Origin: GCA-2705995 sp048267965
GTDB lineage: Bacteria; Bacteroidota; Bacteroidia; Flavobacteriales_G; Salibacteraceae
Assembly (NCBI GenBank): GCA_048267965.1
Contig: JBLWWK010000001.1
Location: forward strand, 1-64,000
Length of the DNA stretch: 64,000 bases
Direction of reading: 5' to 3'
The notes under the pieces were generated by a model. It was given only the letters and a program-made list of their open reading frames with translations. It had not been told where the DNA came from and did no database searches. A program made the position numbers and the translations under genes. Shown piece after piece: positions 1-8,902 of the stretch. Within the stretch, counting starts at the first letter, position 1. Each line of letters opens with the position of its first letter.

Positions 1-72
1 AATAACCCGAATCATTTTCCAAAACAAAAAAGGATCCAGTAGATTGGGCAGAGTCTCTTTGAATGATCTTAT

Positions 73-107
73 TAAAAGTGGTTTGGCACTGCGCCAAACC
101 ACTAAAA
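73..107 (-). terminator. Rho-independent terminator of the T9SS remnant
   Basis: An 11-bp perfect stem (77-87 with 93-103, arm AGTGGTTTGGC) has a 5-nt loop and is followed on the minus strand by TTTT. It lies 21 bases past the stop codon at 124-126, so it fits as the terminator of the minus-strand T9SS gene remnant. Confidence 0.65.
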
Positions 108-123
108 CAAATAAATAATAAGG

Positions 124-312
124 TTAATATTTTATGCACTTGCCTTGAATTACTTGTCCAGAATTAAGCGTTGCATAATAAACGTACAAACCAGGTGCCC
201 AATTGCTCGTGTTGATCGATTTTAAACGAGGTTGGTTGTACACCCGCTGACCATGATTATTATAAATGGCTATCGACTTACAGTTTTTAATCTCAAGGTT
301 GAGCTCATTGCT
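124..312 (-). pseudogene. C-terminal remnant of a T9SS type A cargo protein
   Basis: Reading the minus strand to a TAA at 124-126 gives about 60 codons that match a type IX secretion sorting domain. It has an NELNLEI strand, then AIYNNHGQRVYNQ, an N-T-S-N-W-A-P-G turn, GLYVYYATLNSGQ and a basic GKCIK end. The usual upstream parts (the 'PNP' motif and the passenger) are absent: the frame meets a TAG just beyond two hairpins at 313-360. I infer that the gene was broken by insertion or rearrangement at the hairpins and that only the sorting domain and its terminator survive. It was not called as an ORF because no start codon remains. Confidence 0.65.
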
Positions 313-360
313 AAGCGTAGCGTCCTCGCTACGCTTCTATACAAGCGGCATCCTTGCCGC
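313..360. repeat. Two tandem REP-like hairpins with identical loops
   Basis: Two perfect stem-loops sit 8 bases apart: AAGCGTAGCG/CGCTACGCTT (313-322 and 327-336) and GCGGCA/TGCCGC (345-350 and 355-360). Both have the same four-base loop, TCCT (AGGA on the minus strand). GC-rich stems in a paired arrangement with a conserved loop, in an AT-rich genome, are typical of REP/BIME elements mobilised by RAYT transposases. No RAYT gene is visible in this window. The hairpins mark the point where the minus-strand T9SS gene loses its frame. Confidence 0.6.
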
Positions 361-729
361 AACTAGTAACTTCCTACCCAAGAAAAATCTAAAATTATCT
401 TATGCTCGCTCCCCCGCGATTGCATTGCGTGTTTCTAGCTTTTTGTCTTCCACATCCCTCTTAAATTTAACGAGAATGAATTGAACAGCGTTCATGAAGC
501 TGTTCTTTTTGCATAGAAAATACAAAAACACTTCTTTAGCGAAAAGCTGGCAAACAGGCGGTAATTTGAATAAAATCAATCGTGAACTATCTTCTTAAGA
601 TTTTGGGGAAACAATTACACAGGTTGAAATAGATTAACCACTGTATTTCTTCTACTTTTCTTGAGAATTCAATTCGTAAAAAGCATTTTTCTAATAGTTT
701 TACGCCTCGTTAAAATCGGTACCGCATAA
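361..729. other. Non-coding or decayed interval before the acyltransferase gene
   Basis: I find no supportable coding sequence here. Short minus-strand stretches stay open but have stops and no family resemblance. A core match to the genome motif (TTCCTACC at 371-378) and one hairpin with a T-run (483-510) are the only structures. The last ~100 bases are AT-rich and presumably hold the promoter of the acyltransferase gene at 730, but no clean TAnnTTTG box is present (TAGTTTTA near 697 is the nearest). Confidence 0.5.
483..510 (+). terminator. Hairpin with T-run, possible orphan terminator
   Basis: GAACAGC (483-489) pairs with GCTGTTC (499-505) and is followed by five T. It has terminator form on the plus strand, but no recognisable plus-strand gene ends before it, so it may be a relic of the rearranged region. 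Confidence 0.35.
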
Positions 730-2118
730 ATGGTTTTCAGCTCCATCACTTTTTTGTTTTTCTTTTTACCGCTGGTATTGTTGATTTACCATTTGGTTCC
801 TACCATTAAATGGAAAAACGCCTTTTTACTGCTCGCTAGCTTGGTGTTTTACGCTTGGGGAGAACCCGTTTTTGTGGTGGTAATCTTGTTTTCGAGTTTG
901 CTCAATTATTGCATGGGCTTGCTAATAGATCGATATAAAGGCGCTAATTGGCCACTTTACATAGGTGTTACCGTAAACTTAGCGATTTTAATTGTGGCTA
1001 AATATGCCAACTTTGCGGTAGAGAACTTAAACCAAATTGTACCTGAAGATTGGGCTGTTGGCCATTTGAATATTCCACTGCCCATTGGTGTTTCGTTTTT
1101 TACTTTTCAAGCAATTAGCTATCTGGTAGATGTAAAACGAGGCGATGGAAGTGTACAGAAAAATCCACTAAACATCTTTTTATACATTACTCTTTTTCCG
1201 CAACTTATTGCAGGACCCATTGTTCGTTACCATCATGTGGCTACCGAGCTAAAAAGAAGAGTTTCTCACCTACGTCTTTTTCAATCAGGAATTGATCGGT
1301 TTGTGGTGGGTTTGGGCAAAAAAGTTCTTATCGCTAACAACGCAGGCTTTGTGGCAGACGCTATTATGAACCAACCCGATGCGTGGAATACCGGTGCCGC
1401 TTGGTTAGGTATGGTGGCCTATACCCTTCAAATTTATTTCGATTTTTCTGGCTATTCAGACATGGCTATTGGTTTAGGACGAATGTTTGGGTTCCATTTT
1501 CACGAAAATTTCAACTTTCCTTATCAAGCTAAGAGTATTCAAGAATTTTGGAGGCGTTGGCATATTTCTCTCTCTACTTGGTTTCGAGATTACTTGTACA
1601 TTCCGTTGGGCGGAAACAGAAAAGGACAACAACGTACCTACGTCAACTTATTAATCGTGTTTTTCTTAACGGGCTTATGGCATGGTGCCAGCTGGAATTT
1701 TGTTTTTTGGGGGCTTTTTCACGGTGCTTTCTTGTTAGTAGAAAGAGCAGGGTGGTTATCGTGGGTGACTAAAAACAAGGTGTTTAGCCATGTTTACACT
1801 TTACTCGTGGTAATGGTAGGATGGGTGTTTTTTAGAATAATCGATTTTTCAGAAGCGGTAAATTTCTGTTCACACTTACTAGCGTTTAACGGTAGTTCGG
1901 TTCCTGCCGAAATAGGATCAAAACACATTTTTTTCATGGTTTTAGGGGTTTTGTTCAGTGTAAATTGGAAAATGAGTGTTTTTACAGCCCATAAATTTGA
2001 ACCGCTTATACCTGTTTTTAGAGGAATTCGCCAATTTTCTTTATTGCTACTATTGGTGATTTGCTGCTTATCGATTGCATCTACTACTTACAACCCGTTT
2101 ATTTATTTCCGTTTCTAG
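730..2118 (+). CDS. MBOAT family O-acyltransferase (AlgI/DltB type)
   Basis: A 462-residue polytopic membrane protein of the membrane-bound O-acyltransferase family, which moves acyl groups (usually acetyl) across or at the inner membrane onto extracytoplasmic polysaccharide. It shows the family signature FWRRWHISLSTWFRDY at about 272-288, then YIPLGGN, and the motif with the invariant catalytic histidine, LWHGASWNF (H318). Length is usual for AlgI-like proteins (450-520). The next gene starts one base after its stop and encodes an AlgX/AlgJ-like SGNH protein, so the two form an acyl-transfer pair. The substrate polysaccharide is unknown. One exact copy of the repeated 10-mer lies at 795-804. 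Confidence 0.9.
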   Translation: MVFSSITFLFFFLPLVLLIYHLVPTIKWKNAFLLLASLVFYAWGEPVFVVVILFSSLLNYCMGLLIDRYKGANWPLYIGVTVNLAILIVAKYANFAVENLNQIVPEDWAVGHLNIPLPIGVSFFTFQAISYLVDVKRGDGSVQKNPLNIFLYITLFPQLIAGPIVRYHHVATELKRRVSHLRLFQSGIDRFVVGLGKKVLIANNAGFVADAIMNQPDAWNTGAAWLGMVAYTLQIYFDFSGYSDMAIGLGRMFGFHFHENFNFPYQAKSIQEFWRRWHISLSTWFRDYLYIPLGGNRKGQQRTYVNLLIVFFLTGLWHGASWNFVFWGLFHGAFLLVERAGWLSWVTKNKVFSHVYTLLVVMVGWVFFRIIDFSEAVNFCSHLLAFNGSSVPAEIGSKHIFFMVLGVLFSVNWKMSVFTAHKFEPLIPVFRGIRQFSLLLLLVICCLSIASTTYNPFIYFRF

Positions 2119-2119
2119 C

Positions 2120-4462
2120 ATGGCAAAGAAAATCGATATAAGAAGTTTTTTGTTGGCGCTAACATTGGCTGTTTGCACGGGATGTTTGCTGTATTTTACT
2201 TTGGCAAAACCCGTTAATACGCATACTTACAACCTAAGTGTAGAATCGAGTAAAGCGGCCGAGTTAAACTTGATTATAACCGATGTAGAAGCACCAGAAT
2301 ACCCGTTAAACTTCGATTTAAAAGCAGGGCAAAGTAAGTTGGTAAGTTTTCAAAGTGCTCAACCAGATCGTGCAAAAATGGTGGTGAAATATACCGAAAC
2401 ACCAGGAAGTTTGCAGCTGAATGGTTTTCAATATGCGCGATCTTTTTTACCGATTTCAGCTCGAGAATTTGAAAAAATTCCGGGTTTTAAGCTCTTAGAA
2501 GGATCCAAAATCAACTCCAATACACTTCAACCACAAGACCAGCAAATTGTAGCAGAAATTGATCTCTCTTCTTTTGCCATTTCATCGAAAAAACATGCGT
2601 TCTTGCAGCTTGTTTTCGTGTTGATAGTAAGTGTTTTAGCATTGTTGCTGTTCTACTTTGTTCTATTGCGCATAAGAAACACAAGCACTATAAATGCTTT
2701 AGCAGCGCTTTTAGTAGCGCTAGTTTTTGCTTTTGGATTTTATCATGTATTGGAGCGTTTAGCCCATCACCGTTCTAGGGCAGAATTGGCCTTCGATTGG
2801 AAAACAGAGCCCAATTGCATTTACGGTTTCATGTTTTCAAAAACCAACTCGTTTGCAGATGGCGTAAATGTGTATTACAATCCTACAGACCCAGCTTCTG
2901 TACCCATCAAGTTTACTTCAGAAAGAGACCCTATCGAAAGTGTTCGACTCGACTTTGAATGTGATCAGCCTATTGAGGTTAACGGTTTGGTGCTGAAAAA
3001 TGCATTAAGCTACATCCGTTTGCAGCCTAAAGAAATTCAAGAGGCTTTTTGTTTAAGCAACGATCTTCGAGTAGAGCTGGTAAACAATGACCAAACCTTA
3101 AAATGGGTTCCTACCGGGCCAGACCCATACGTGGTGTTTAATAACGAAATGGTGCCTGTTTTTAAACTGATAGATCGGTTGGTGTTTAGAGCTCATCTTT
3201 ACGTGGCCTATGTAGTTTGGGTAGTGCTGTTTTTCGGCTTTTTGTTTTTCTCTACCAAGAAACGGTATGTAGTAATACGTGATGGTTGGTTTGTAATGGC
3301 GTTTTGTTTGGTGATTTCTTTGCCAGGCATTTTGTGGTGGTTTTCTACACCCATCACTTATTTTCCTGAAGAAAAGAGGTTGGCTGTTAACTTAGAAAAC
3401 CTCGATACTTTGGCTGTAGGGCAGGCTACTCAACGGATCGACAATTATTTTTCTGATCATTTTGGGGCACGAGCAGATTTAATCTCTACCGATAATTTAA
3501 TTAACGTTTTACTTTTTAATCAGGCCAACGATTTGTCTACCGTGCTCATTGGTAAAGAGGGCTGGATGTTTTACCGCGGTGAGTTGGTGGGCGAAGTATA
3601 TATTAACGAATACCCGTACGATACGGCAACGCTAGAAACAATTCGTAGAAATTTGTTGGAACGCGAACATTGGCTGCATCAACATGGATCAAAGTTTTAT
3701 GTGACTTTCCCTCCGTTAAAACACGCTGTGTATCCTGAAATGTTGCCTTATCAGCTTAAGGCGAAAAACGAAATGACAAAAACCGATCAGGTAATTGCGT
3801 ATTTAAAAGCTACCACTTCGCTCAATGTTATTGAGTTAAAAGAGGAGATGAAAAACCATAAGATTTTGGGCGATTTGTATTACAGAAAAGATACCCACTG
3901 GAATCACATGGGCGCCTTTGTAGCTTACAAGCAAATTGCGAGGCGGTGGGCAGAAGATATTGAGGGCTTTGAAGATATTTATGGCCTAGAAGATATGGCC
4001 ATTGGCGAGCATGCAGACCATGCGGGCGATTTGCCTAGGTTGTTGGGGTTAAGCGATTACTACGAAAGAAAAGGACCAGTAGTGATTCCTAATTTCCCAA
4101 CGCATTATGAGAAAGTGGAAATTGAAGAAGAGATTAACCAATTTTTTAGCGAGTACGGAATTAAGTATGTCAACAAAACCGTAAAGCCAGAATTAACACT
4201 GCTGGTTTTTAGAGATTCGTTTACCAATTTTTGGTTTCAACATTTGAACAATCACTTTAGTGAAGCTAAATACATTTGGACTCACCAGTTTAGAACCGAT
4301 GTGTTTGAGCAAGGCTATCCTGATGTTGTTTTGCTCGAAATGCTCGAGCGTTTCTCGTATGATTTAACCTATTCAAATCCGCCAGAAGTGCAAGCGTTTT
4401 ACCAAGCTCACCTCGATTCTATCGAAGCTGATATACCCGTAAAACCGTTGCCTGCGGAGTAG
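2120..4462 (+). CDS. AlgX/AlgJ-like SGNH acetyltransferase with N-terminal membrane region
   Basis: About 780 residues from the ATG at 2120, which directly follows the MBOAT stop; an upstream in-frame start at 2075 would overlap that gene and is unlikely. One TM segment lies near residue 10-28, with further TM segments around 165-225 and 350-420. The C-terminal half is an AlgX/AlgJ-type SGNH domain: GKEGWMFYRGE near 478, DTHWNHMG with D591 and H593, and FRDSF with the likely nucleophile S700. The order D-x-H then Ser and the ~107-residue spacing match the AlgX catalytic triad. Inferred role: periplasmic-side O-acetylation of a surface glycan using acyl groups delivered by the MBOAT. The 3' end overlaps the convergent gene by 44 bp. 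Confidence 0.8.
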   Translation: MAKKIDIRSFLLALTLAVCTGCLLYFTLAKPVNTHTYNLSVESSKAAELNLIITDVEAPEYPLNFDLKAGQSKLVSFQSAQPDRAKMVVKYTETPGSLQLNGFQYARSFLPISAREFEKIPGFKLLEGSKINSNTLQPQDQQIVAEIDLSSFAISSKKHAFLQLVFVLIVSVLALLLFYFVLLRIRNTSTINALAALLVALVFAFGFYHVLERLAHHRSRAELAFDWKTEPNCIYGFMFSKTNSFADGVNVYYNPTDPASVPIKFTSERDPIESVRLDFECDQPIEVNGLVLKNALSYIRLQPKEIQEAFCLSNDLRVELVNNDQTLKWVPTGPDPYVVFNNEMVPVFKLIDRLVFRAHLYVAYVVWVVLFFGFLFFSTKKRYVVIRDGWFVMAFCLVISLPGILWWFSTPITYFPEEKRLAVNLENLDTLAVGQATQRIDNYFSDHFGARADLISTDNLINVLLFNQANDLSTVLIGKEGWMFYRGELVGEVYINEYPYDTATLETIRRNLLEREHWLHQHGSKFYVTFPPLKHAVYPEMLPYQLKAKNEMTKTDQVIAYLKATTSLNVIELKEEMKNHKILGDLYYRKDTHWNHMGAFVAYKQIARRWAEDIEGFEDIYGLEDMAIGEHADHAGDLPRLLGLSDYYERKGPVVIPNFPTHYEKVEIEEEINQFFSEYGIKYVNKTVKPELTLLVFRDSFTNFWFQHLNNHFSEAKYIWTHQFRTDVFEQGYPDVVLLEMLERFSYDLTYSNPPEVQAFYQAHLDSIEADIPVKPLPAE

Positions 4463-5990
4463 AAAGCGAAAACACCTCGTTGCCCAAAGCTGGTCGGTGT
4501 GGGCCAAAATAAAACGAATGCCAAAGCGGAGTAGAAAAGTCTTTAAAATGAAGGTGGTTGGTGATAAAATAATCGGCTTCTTCGAGTGAGTTTACCAAGG
4601 TAATGCGTTGTATTTCGGTTGCTGGCAACAAATCGTAGTTGAGTTTTCCTGGCCAATCAGAAACCATTACCGTTAATTCTCCTTCTGTATTTTCTAAAAT
4701 ATACTCCCAACCTTGTTTAAAATTAACGCCCCAATAATCGCATTCGAGTTGTTGCTCTAAATTATTTCCTACCCAAAAATTGTAGTAGGAACCGCCTTTC
4801 GGATGCAACCAAACCGTATAACTCAAGAGAAGAATATACCCTAAAGAAGCCAATGCCCAACGATGCGGATATAGAGCATAAACGAATTTAAACCGTTTAA
4901 AAAACCGCAAACCATACAGAGCTAAAACAATTAAAAACGGAAAAATAAACTGAAAATGGCGCCAGCCATTGTAAAAAACCGGCTTTAGCAAAACAGCTGC
5001 CAATAGAGGTATTGAAACTACAAATGCTGATAAGTAAAATGCATTATTTTGGGTGATTTCTTTCCAAAAATTGTGAAAAAGATGACGAAACCGATCAACG
5101 GTTCCTACCGATATAAATACCCATAAAGCGGCAGGCAAGGTCATAATTAAAAATGCGGGCAAATACCAACGAGGAGCTTCTTTGGGAGCAAAAAATTCAC
5201 CTAAAAACAGGGTGAAGTTAGGTTGTTTAACATCGGTAATTACACTGAATTGTTGCCAAAAACTTTGCAACGGATGGTGCCATAAATACGGCCAAACCAA
5301 AATGGAAGAACTCACAAAAAGGGCAAAAACCAGTAAGAAAAGAGCAAAAGAACGCTTCAGTTGTTGAGGTTGGCGGTATGTCAAAACCAAAAATTGCACA
5401 ACATACAGGCCCAGAAATAAGAGCGAAATAATGCGAATATCAGTAGCAATGCCTAAAGTGATGGCGAAAAGCAAGTGCCACTTTGTGCGGTTCTGCAGAG
5501 CTATTTTTAATAGAAAATAGGCGAGCCAGACAAAGAGCAACATCAAAATAGGATCTTTCGAATTAATGATGGAATGCGTGAAAATTCGGGGATAGAAAAT
5601 CAGTGAAATCCACCCTAGAAAAGCGTAAAAAGATGAAAAACCACCCAAACGGAGCAAACGATAAAAACCAATACTCAATAAAGCGAAAAATAGAAAAGTA
5701 GTAACCTGCCTAACGCGAATAATTTGGGCGGGTTCGGTGGCTCCTGTCAATTGTTCGGCAGCTACCAACAAAAGCTGAAAAGCAGGGCCGTGTTCGTCTA
5801 TATTTCCTTGAAAAATCTCTTCGCGAGACGTTGCTGAATGGTTGATGAATTCAGTGGCCCATTCGATGTTTCTCAGCGCATTGTCTCGCATTATCCAGTC
5901 GTCCCAAGCAACGCCAAAATCTTTTGAGCAAAACAAGCCAACGCCCAAGTAAACTACAAAAGCAATGAGTAAACCAACTTCTTTTCTCAT
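4419..5990 (-). CDS. PMT/ArnT-like membrane glycosyltransferase
   Basis: A 523-residue protein with about 10-12 hydrophobic segments and a soluble C-terminal tail. After the first TM segment it has FGVAWDDW, an acidic first-loop motif typical of GT-C fold transferases that use polyprenyl-phosphate sugars. NSKDP and DIRI motifs follow in later loops. Its start overlaps the stop of the upstream minus-strand gene by four bases (ATGA at 5987-5990), so the two are translationally coupled. The sugar and acceptor cannot be told from sequence. The 3' end runs 44 bp into the convergent AlgX-like gene. Confidence 0.7.
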   Translation of the reverse strand: MRKEVGLLIAFVVYLGVGLFCSKDFGVAWDDWIMRDNALRNIEWATEFINHSATSREEIFQGNIDEHGPAFQLLLVAAEQLTGATEPAQIIRVRQVTTFLFFALLSIGFYRLLRLGGFSSFYAFLGWISLIFYPRIFTHSIINSKDPILMLLFVWLAYFLLKIALQNRTKWHLLFAITLGIATDIRIISLLFLGLYVVQFLVLTYRQPQQLKRSFALFLLVFALFVSSSILVWPYLWHHPLQSFWQQFSVITDVKQPNFTLFLGEFFAPKEAPRWYLPAFLIMTLPAALWVFISVGTVDRFRHLFHNFWKEITQNNAFYLSAFVVSIPLLAAVLLKPVFYNGWRHFQFIFPFLIVLALYGLRFFKRFKFVYALYPHRWALASLGYILLLSYTVWLHPKGGSYYNFWVGNNLEQQLECDYWGVNFKQGWEYILENTEGELTVMVSDWPGKLNYDLLPATEIQRITLVNSLEEADYFITNHLHFKDFSTPLWHSFYFGPHRPALGNEVFSLSTPQATVLRVYQLR

Positions 5991-7345
5991 GCGTATTCAA
6001 TGGCTAATAATGCACAGTAACTAGAGGTGTAAAGGGCTAAAATTACCACTGGAATCACTGTCAGTTTTGGGGAGATAAAGCGGTGCGTTAACTCAATTCC
6101 CTTTCCCATAAAATAGAGAAACGTGGGCAGCGAGGTAAGTAAAAAAGCACCTTTCATAAACGAGTAGAGCGGATAATTGGCGGTTAAAGAAATAATACCT
6201 GCAAGGTTGAGCGCAAGCAAGCTCAACAAAGCCAAGCCTACTACATCGAAGTGTTTTTGAGCAACTAATGTGTAAAAGAAACGGCCTATGCCAAGCCAGA
6301 GAAACAATAAAAAAGGCAAACCTATTAATAGGGCCGCTCTACCGAAAAACAGAAACTGGTTAGAAACATTTTCCCAGTTCGGAATAACCGGAATGGATTG
6401 GTAGTTAATGTACAATTGGTATTGGCTGTCGAATTCTGGGTCACTGTGCCAACGATTCGAGATTTTGGGTTCAGACTCGAACCAAAATTGCAGGTAAAGC
6501 GTAGCCAAGAGCGATTCTGAATTTTCTTGCCGAATCAGCGGCATTTTCCAATATTCCCACAAATTGAAGGTGTGAATATCTCGTGTACCAGGCCGTTGGG
6601 GAATTTCCATCCCGAAAATTTCTAAATTCATTTTTAGTGGATTGCCAATAAATTGGCTTTTCCAAGCTAGATGCGAGGTAAACGCCACTAAAGGCAGGCT
6701 AACTACCCATAAAGAAGTTGAAATTCTCTTTTTTAACGATTGGTTTTTATTGTAAAATGCGGCATAAATTGCCGCAAACGGAAACAGCACAATGGCAATA
6801 GATTTAGTGAGAACTGCTAGTGAAATACCAACAGCAATTACTAGCCGCCAATAAGAGAGATGCCGTTTTTTGGGCCACAACAACACGGCATATACCGATG
6901 CAAACACCCAAAAATACAGCGCAGAATCGTTGCTATGAGTAACGCCCATAAAAATGTGTCTCGGCAAAAAACAAAAAGCCGCAAAGAGTAAAATTTTTAT
7001 AAATACTGAGAATTTGAACTGTTTTAGAATTCCCCAAATAAGAGGAATGGCTCCTACACCAAACAAAAAGGTAACCCCTTGTAGCGCTTTTTTGATGAGC
7101 GATTCGCTGTCTGTAAAAAGACGTAAAATTTGTACAACACCAGCATTAAGGGTGTAAAAAACGGGTGGCTGAAAACACTCGAAACACGCATCAGGAGGTG
7201 GGTAAAAACCGTTAGCCAAAAGCAAAAATGTGGGTTCAAAGTGGTCGTCATACAACACCTCTGGCGGAACATTCCACCACAATAAAAACCGAAGAAGAAA
7301 TCCGACTAGGCCAATTATAAATACGAGCTGAATATGATTCTTCAT
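5987..7345 (-). CDS. PMT-like membrane glycosyltransferase
   Basis: About 452 residues from the ATG at 7343-7345 (MKNHIQLVF), followed by a hydrophobic segment. A longer reading frame to 7432 exists, but it would overlap the divergent gene at 7400. A perfect TAnnTTTG box at 7375-7382, 29 nt upstream, supports the shorter start. The first extracytoplasmic loop has YDDHFEP and PPDACFECFQPPVFY, the acidic and Pro/Phe pattern of ArnT/PMT-type transferases, followed by THSNDS in a later loop. About 10 TM segments. Probably co-transcribed with the GT-C gene downstream (ATGA overlap). Substrate unknown. Confidence 0.68.
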   Translation of the reverse strand: MKNHIQLVFIIGLVGFLLRFLLWWNVPPEVLYDDHFEPTFLLLANGFYPPPDACFECFQPPVFYTLNAGVVQILRLFTDSESLIKKALQGVTFLFGVGAIPLIWGILKQFKFSVFIKILLFAAFCFLPRHIFMGVTHSNDSALYFWVFASVYAVLLWPKKRHLSYWRLVIAVGISLAVLTKSIAIVLFPFAAIYAAFYNKNQSLKKRISTSLWVVSLPLVAFTSHLAWKSQFIGNPLKMNLEIFGMEIPQRPGTRDIHTFNLWEYWKMPLIRQENSESLLATLYLQFWFESEPKISNRWHSDPEFDSQYQLYINYQSIPVIPNWENVSNQFLFFGRAALLIGLPFLLFLWLGIGRFFYTLVAQKHFDVVGLALLSLLALNLAGIISLTANYPLYSFMKGAFLLTSLPTFLYFMGKGIELTHRFISPKLTVIPVVILALYTSSYCALLAIEYA

Positions 7346-7374
7346 TGAGAAATATTGCTCATTTTCGAGGTGAA

Positions 7375-7382
7375 CAAACTTA
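7375..7382 (-). promoter_or_regulatory. Candidate -7 box (TAAGTTTG) of the PMT-like gene pair
   Basis: A perfect match to the Bacteroidota -7 consensus TAnnTTTG, 29 nt upstream of the ATG at 7345 on the minus strand. No clear -33 TTG at normal spacing. Confidence 0.45.
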
Positions 7383-7399
7383 ACGCTTAGCACCGAATA

Positions 7400-8857
7400 A
7401 TGAACGAAGACTTCTTTAAAACTTACAAGCACGTTATTTTACTCTTGGTCGCCAGCATTTTTGCTGTTAAAGTGCTTGTGATGTCTGCTGCTTATCCGTT
7501 TTTTGGAACGAGTGATGAGCTGCCCAACTTCGATACCGCTTTAAAATGGGCGCGCGGCTATAACTACCACGATACCATATTTGTATACGATACGCTAACC
7601 CTCGAAATGGCGCACGAGGTGCAATCTGACCAATACTTAATAGGCGAATTGCAAAACCCATCTTTCATGCCCATTATCAACTTGCAGTACCGCACGCCAA
7701 AAGAGGTTTTTGTAGATGTTTTCGCTAAAATTGAGCACCAACAATCGCATTCTTCGCCCATTTATTATTTACCGGTAGGAACCATTTTTCATTCTCTACC
7801 CAATTCTTGGTCGCCCTATGCGAAACTGTATACGCTTCGGTTTTGCAACGTTATTATCGCCTTCTTTCTCGCTTTTTTCTTGCTCAAGTCCTTGGCTTTG
7901 TTCTATGCTGATATTCGAATAATTGCCGCAGCCGGTTTGCTTTTTGCAGCCATCCCGCAATCGATTTATTACTTTATTAATATCGATATTCTCAGCGCCT
8001 TAACCAGTGTGGTTACCTTCTATTTTGCGCTGCTTCTTATACAACAGCAAAAATTAAAATGGGCAGTGTTGTTGGGTTTGTTAGCTGCTATTGCCGTGTT
8101 GGTAAAAGCCTCGGCTTTGGTGGCATCGTTTTGCGCATTTCTCATGGTTTTGCTGGCATTCTTGCCTTTTAATCGTAAAAAATGGATAACGATTTTGGCG
8201 AGTGTAATTGCGTTTTGTGTGGGCTTGGTTCCTACGTTAATGATGAGAAAAATGGCGGGAGTTGGCTACTTTGCTACTCGCTATAAGCTAGAGATTCTTA
8301 CTTGGACAGAAAAAGAATGGAGTGATTATTTGCCGCATGTATTGTTCACAAAATCAGGGGTTTCTGTTTTCTTTAATAAAACATGGTCTTCTTGGTGGTT
8401 GGGAGAAAATTTGTGGAATGGCGGCCCTATGTATAGCGATAAAGTAGGAACCGTTTTCGCGGCTATTACATTGATCTTTTTAGTGGTGTTTTTGGTGAAC
8501 ACAATTCAGAAAAGAAAAGAACGGTCGCTACTTCAACTGTTGAGGTACATTACTTGGTTAACCATTTCGGGCTATTTTGTGCTTTTTGCTTATTTGAGCA
8601 TAAAACACGATTTTGGAATCTGTGTTTACCCTAGTTCGTTTTTTCCAGTTTTTGTTTCTGGCAGGTTAATGCTGGGGATGCTTTTTCCGTTTGTTTTTCT
8701 ACTGGTAGATTCTCTTCACTTTTTATTGAGAAAAAGCCAGAATGTATTGATTTTCTCTGTTTTGGCTTCGTTGGCTCTCTTACTGTTCGAGCTCTATATT
8801 ACCCACGAAGTGTTTTTTGATCAAAAGAACTTTTTTCACGCTGTTTTATTGAAATAG
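7400..8857 (+). CDS. Polytopic membrane protein, probable GT-C glycosyltransferase
   Basis: A 485-residue protein with about 11 TM segments. After the first TM segment it has FFGTSDELPNFD, an Asp-Glu first-loop motif like that of GT-C fold (DUF2142/PMT-type) transferases, and a large first extracytoplasmic loop rich in aromatic residues. It is divergent from the two minus-strand PMT-like genes (54 bp between starts), so three GT-C proteins stand together here. Function beyond 'membrane glycosyltransferase of a surface glycan pathway' is inference. It carries one exact copy of the repeated 10-mer (7774-7783) and two one-mismatch copies (8227, 8444). Confidence 0.6.
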   Translation: MNEDFFKTYKHVILLLVASIFAVKVLVMSAAYPFFGTSDELPNFDTALKWARGYNYHDTIFVYDTLTLEMAHEVQSDQYLIGELQNPSFMPIINLQYRTPKEVFVDVFAKIEHQQSHSSPIYYLPVGTIFHSLPNSWSPYAKLYTLRFCNVIIAFFLAFFLLKSLALFYADIRIIAAAGLLFAAIPQSIYYFINIDILSALTSVVTFYFALLLIQQQKLKWAVLLGLLAAIAVLVKASALVASFCAFLMVLLAFLPFNRKKWITILASVIAFCVGLVPTLMMRKMAGVGYFATRYKLEILTWTEKEWSDYLPHVLFTKSGVSVFFNKTWSSWWLGENLWNGGPMYSDKVGTVFAAITLIFLVVFLVNTIQKRKERSLLQLLRYITWLTISGYFVLFAYLSIKHDFGICVYPSSFFPVFVSGRLMLGMLFPFVFLLVDSLHFLLRKSQNVLIFSVLASLALLLFELYITHEVFFDQKNFFHAVLLK

Positions 8858-8902
8858 AAGTAGCCTATTACAAAAGTGGTTTGGTAGTTAAAGCAACAGC
8901 TG

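Noticed and set aside
266..484. Plus-strand 72-codon open frame
   Set aside because: It runs over the T9SS remnant and the two hairpins on the opposite strand and has no family resemblance.
2075..2119. Earlier start for the AlgX-like gene
   Set aside because: It would overlap the MBOAT gene by 44 bp and adds residues with no homologue-like pattern; the ATG at 2120 comes right after the stop.
7346..7432. Longer N-terminus for the minus-strand PMT-like gene
   Set aside because: It would overlap the divergent gene at 7400 and run past a perfect -7 box at 7375-7382; the ATG at 7345 starts a normal first TM segment.
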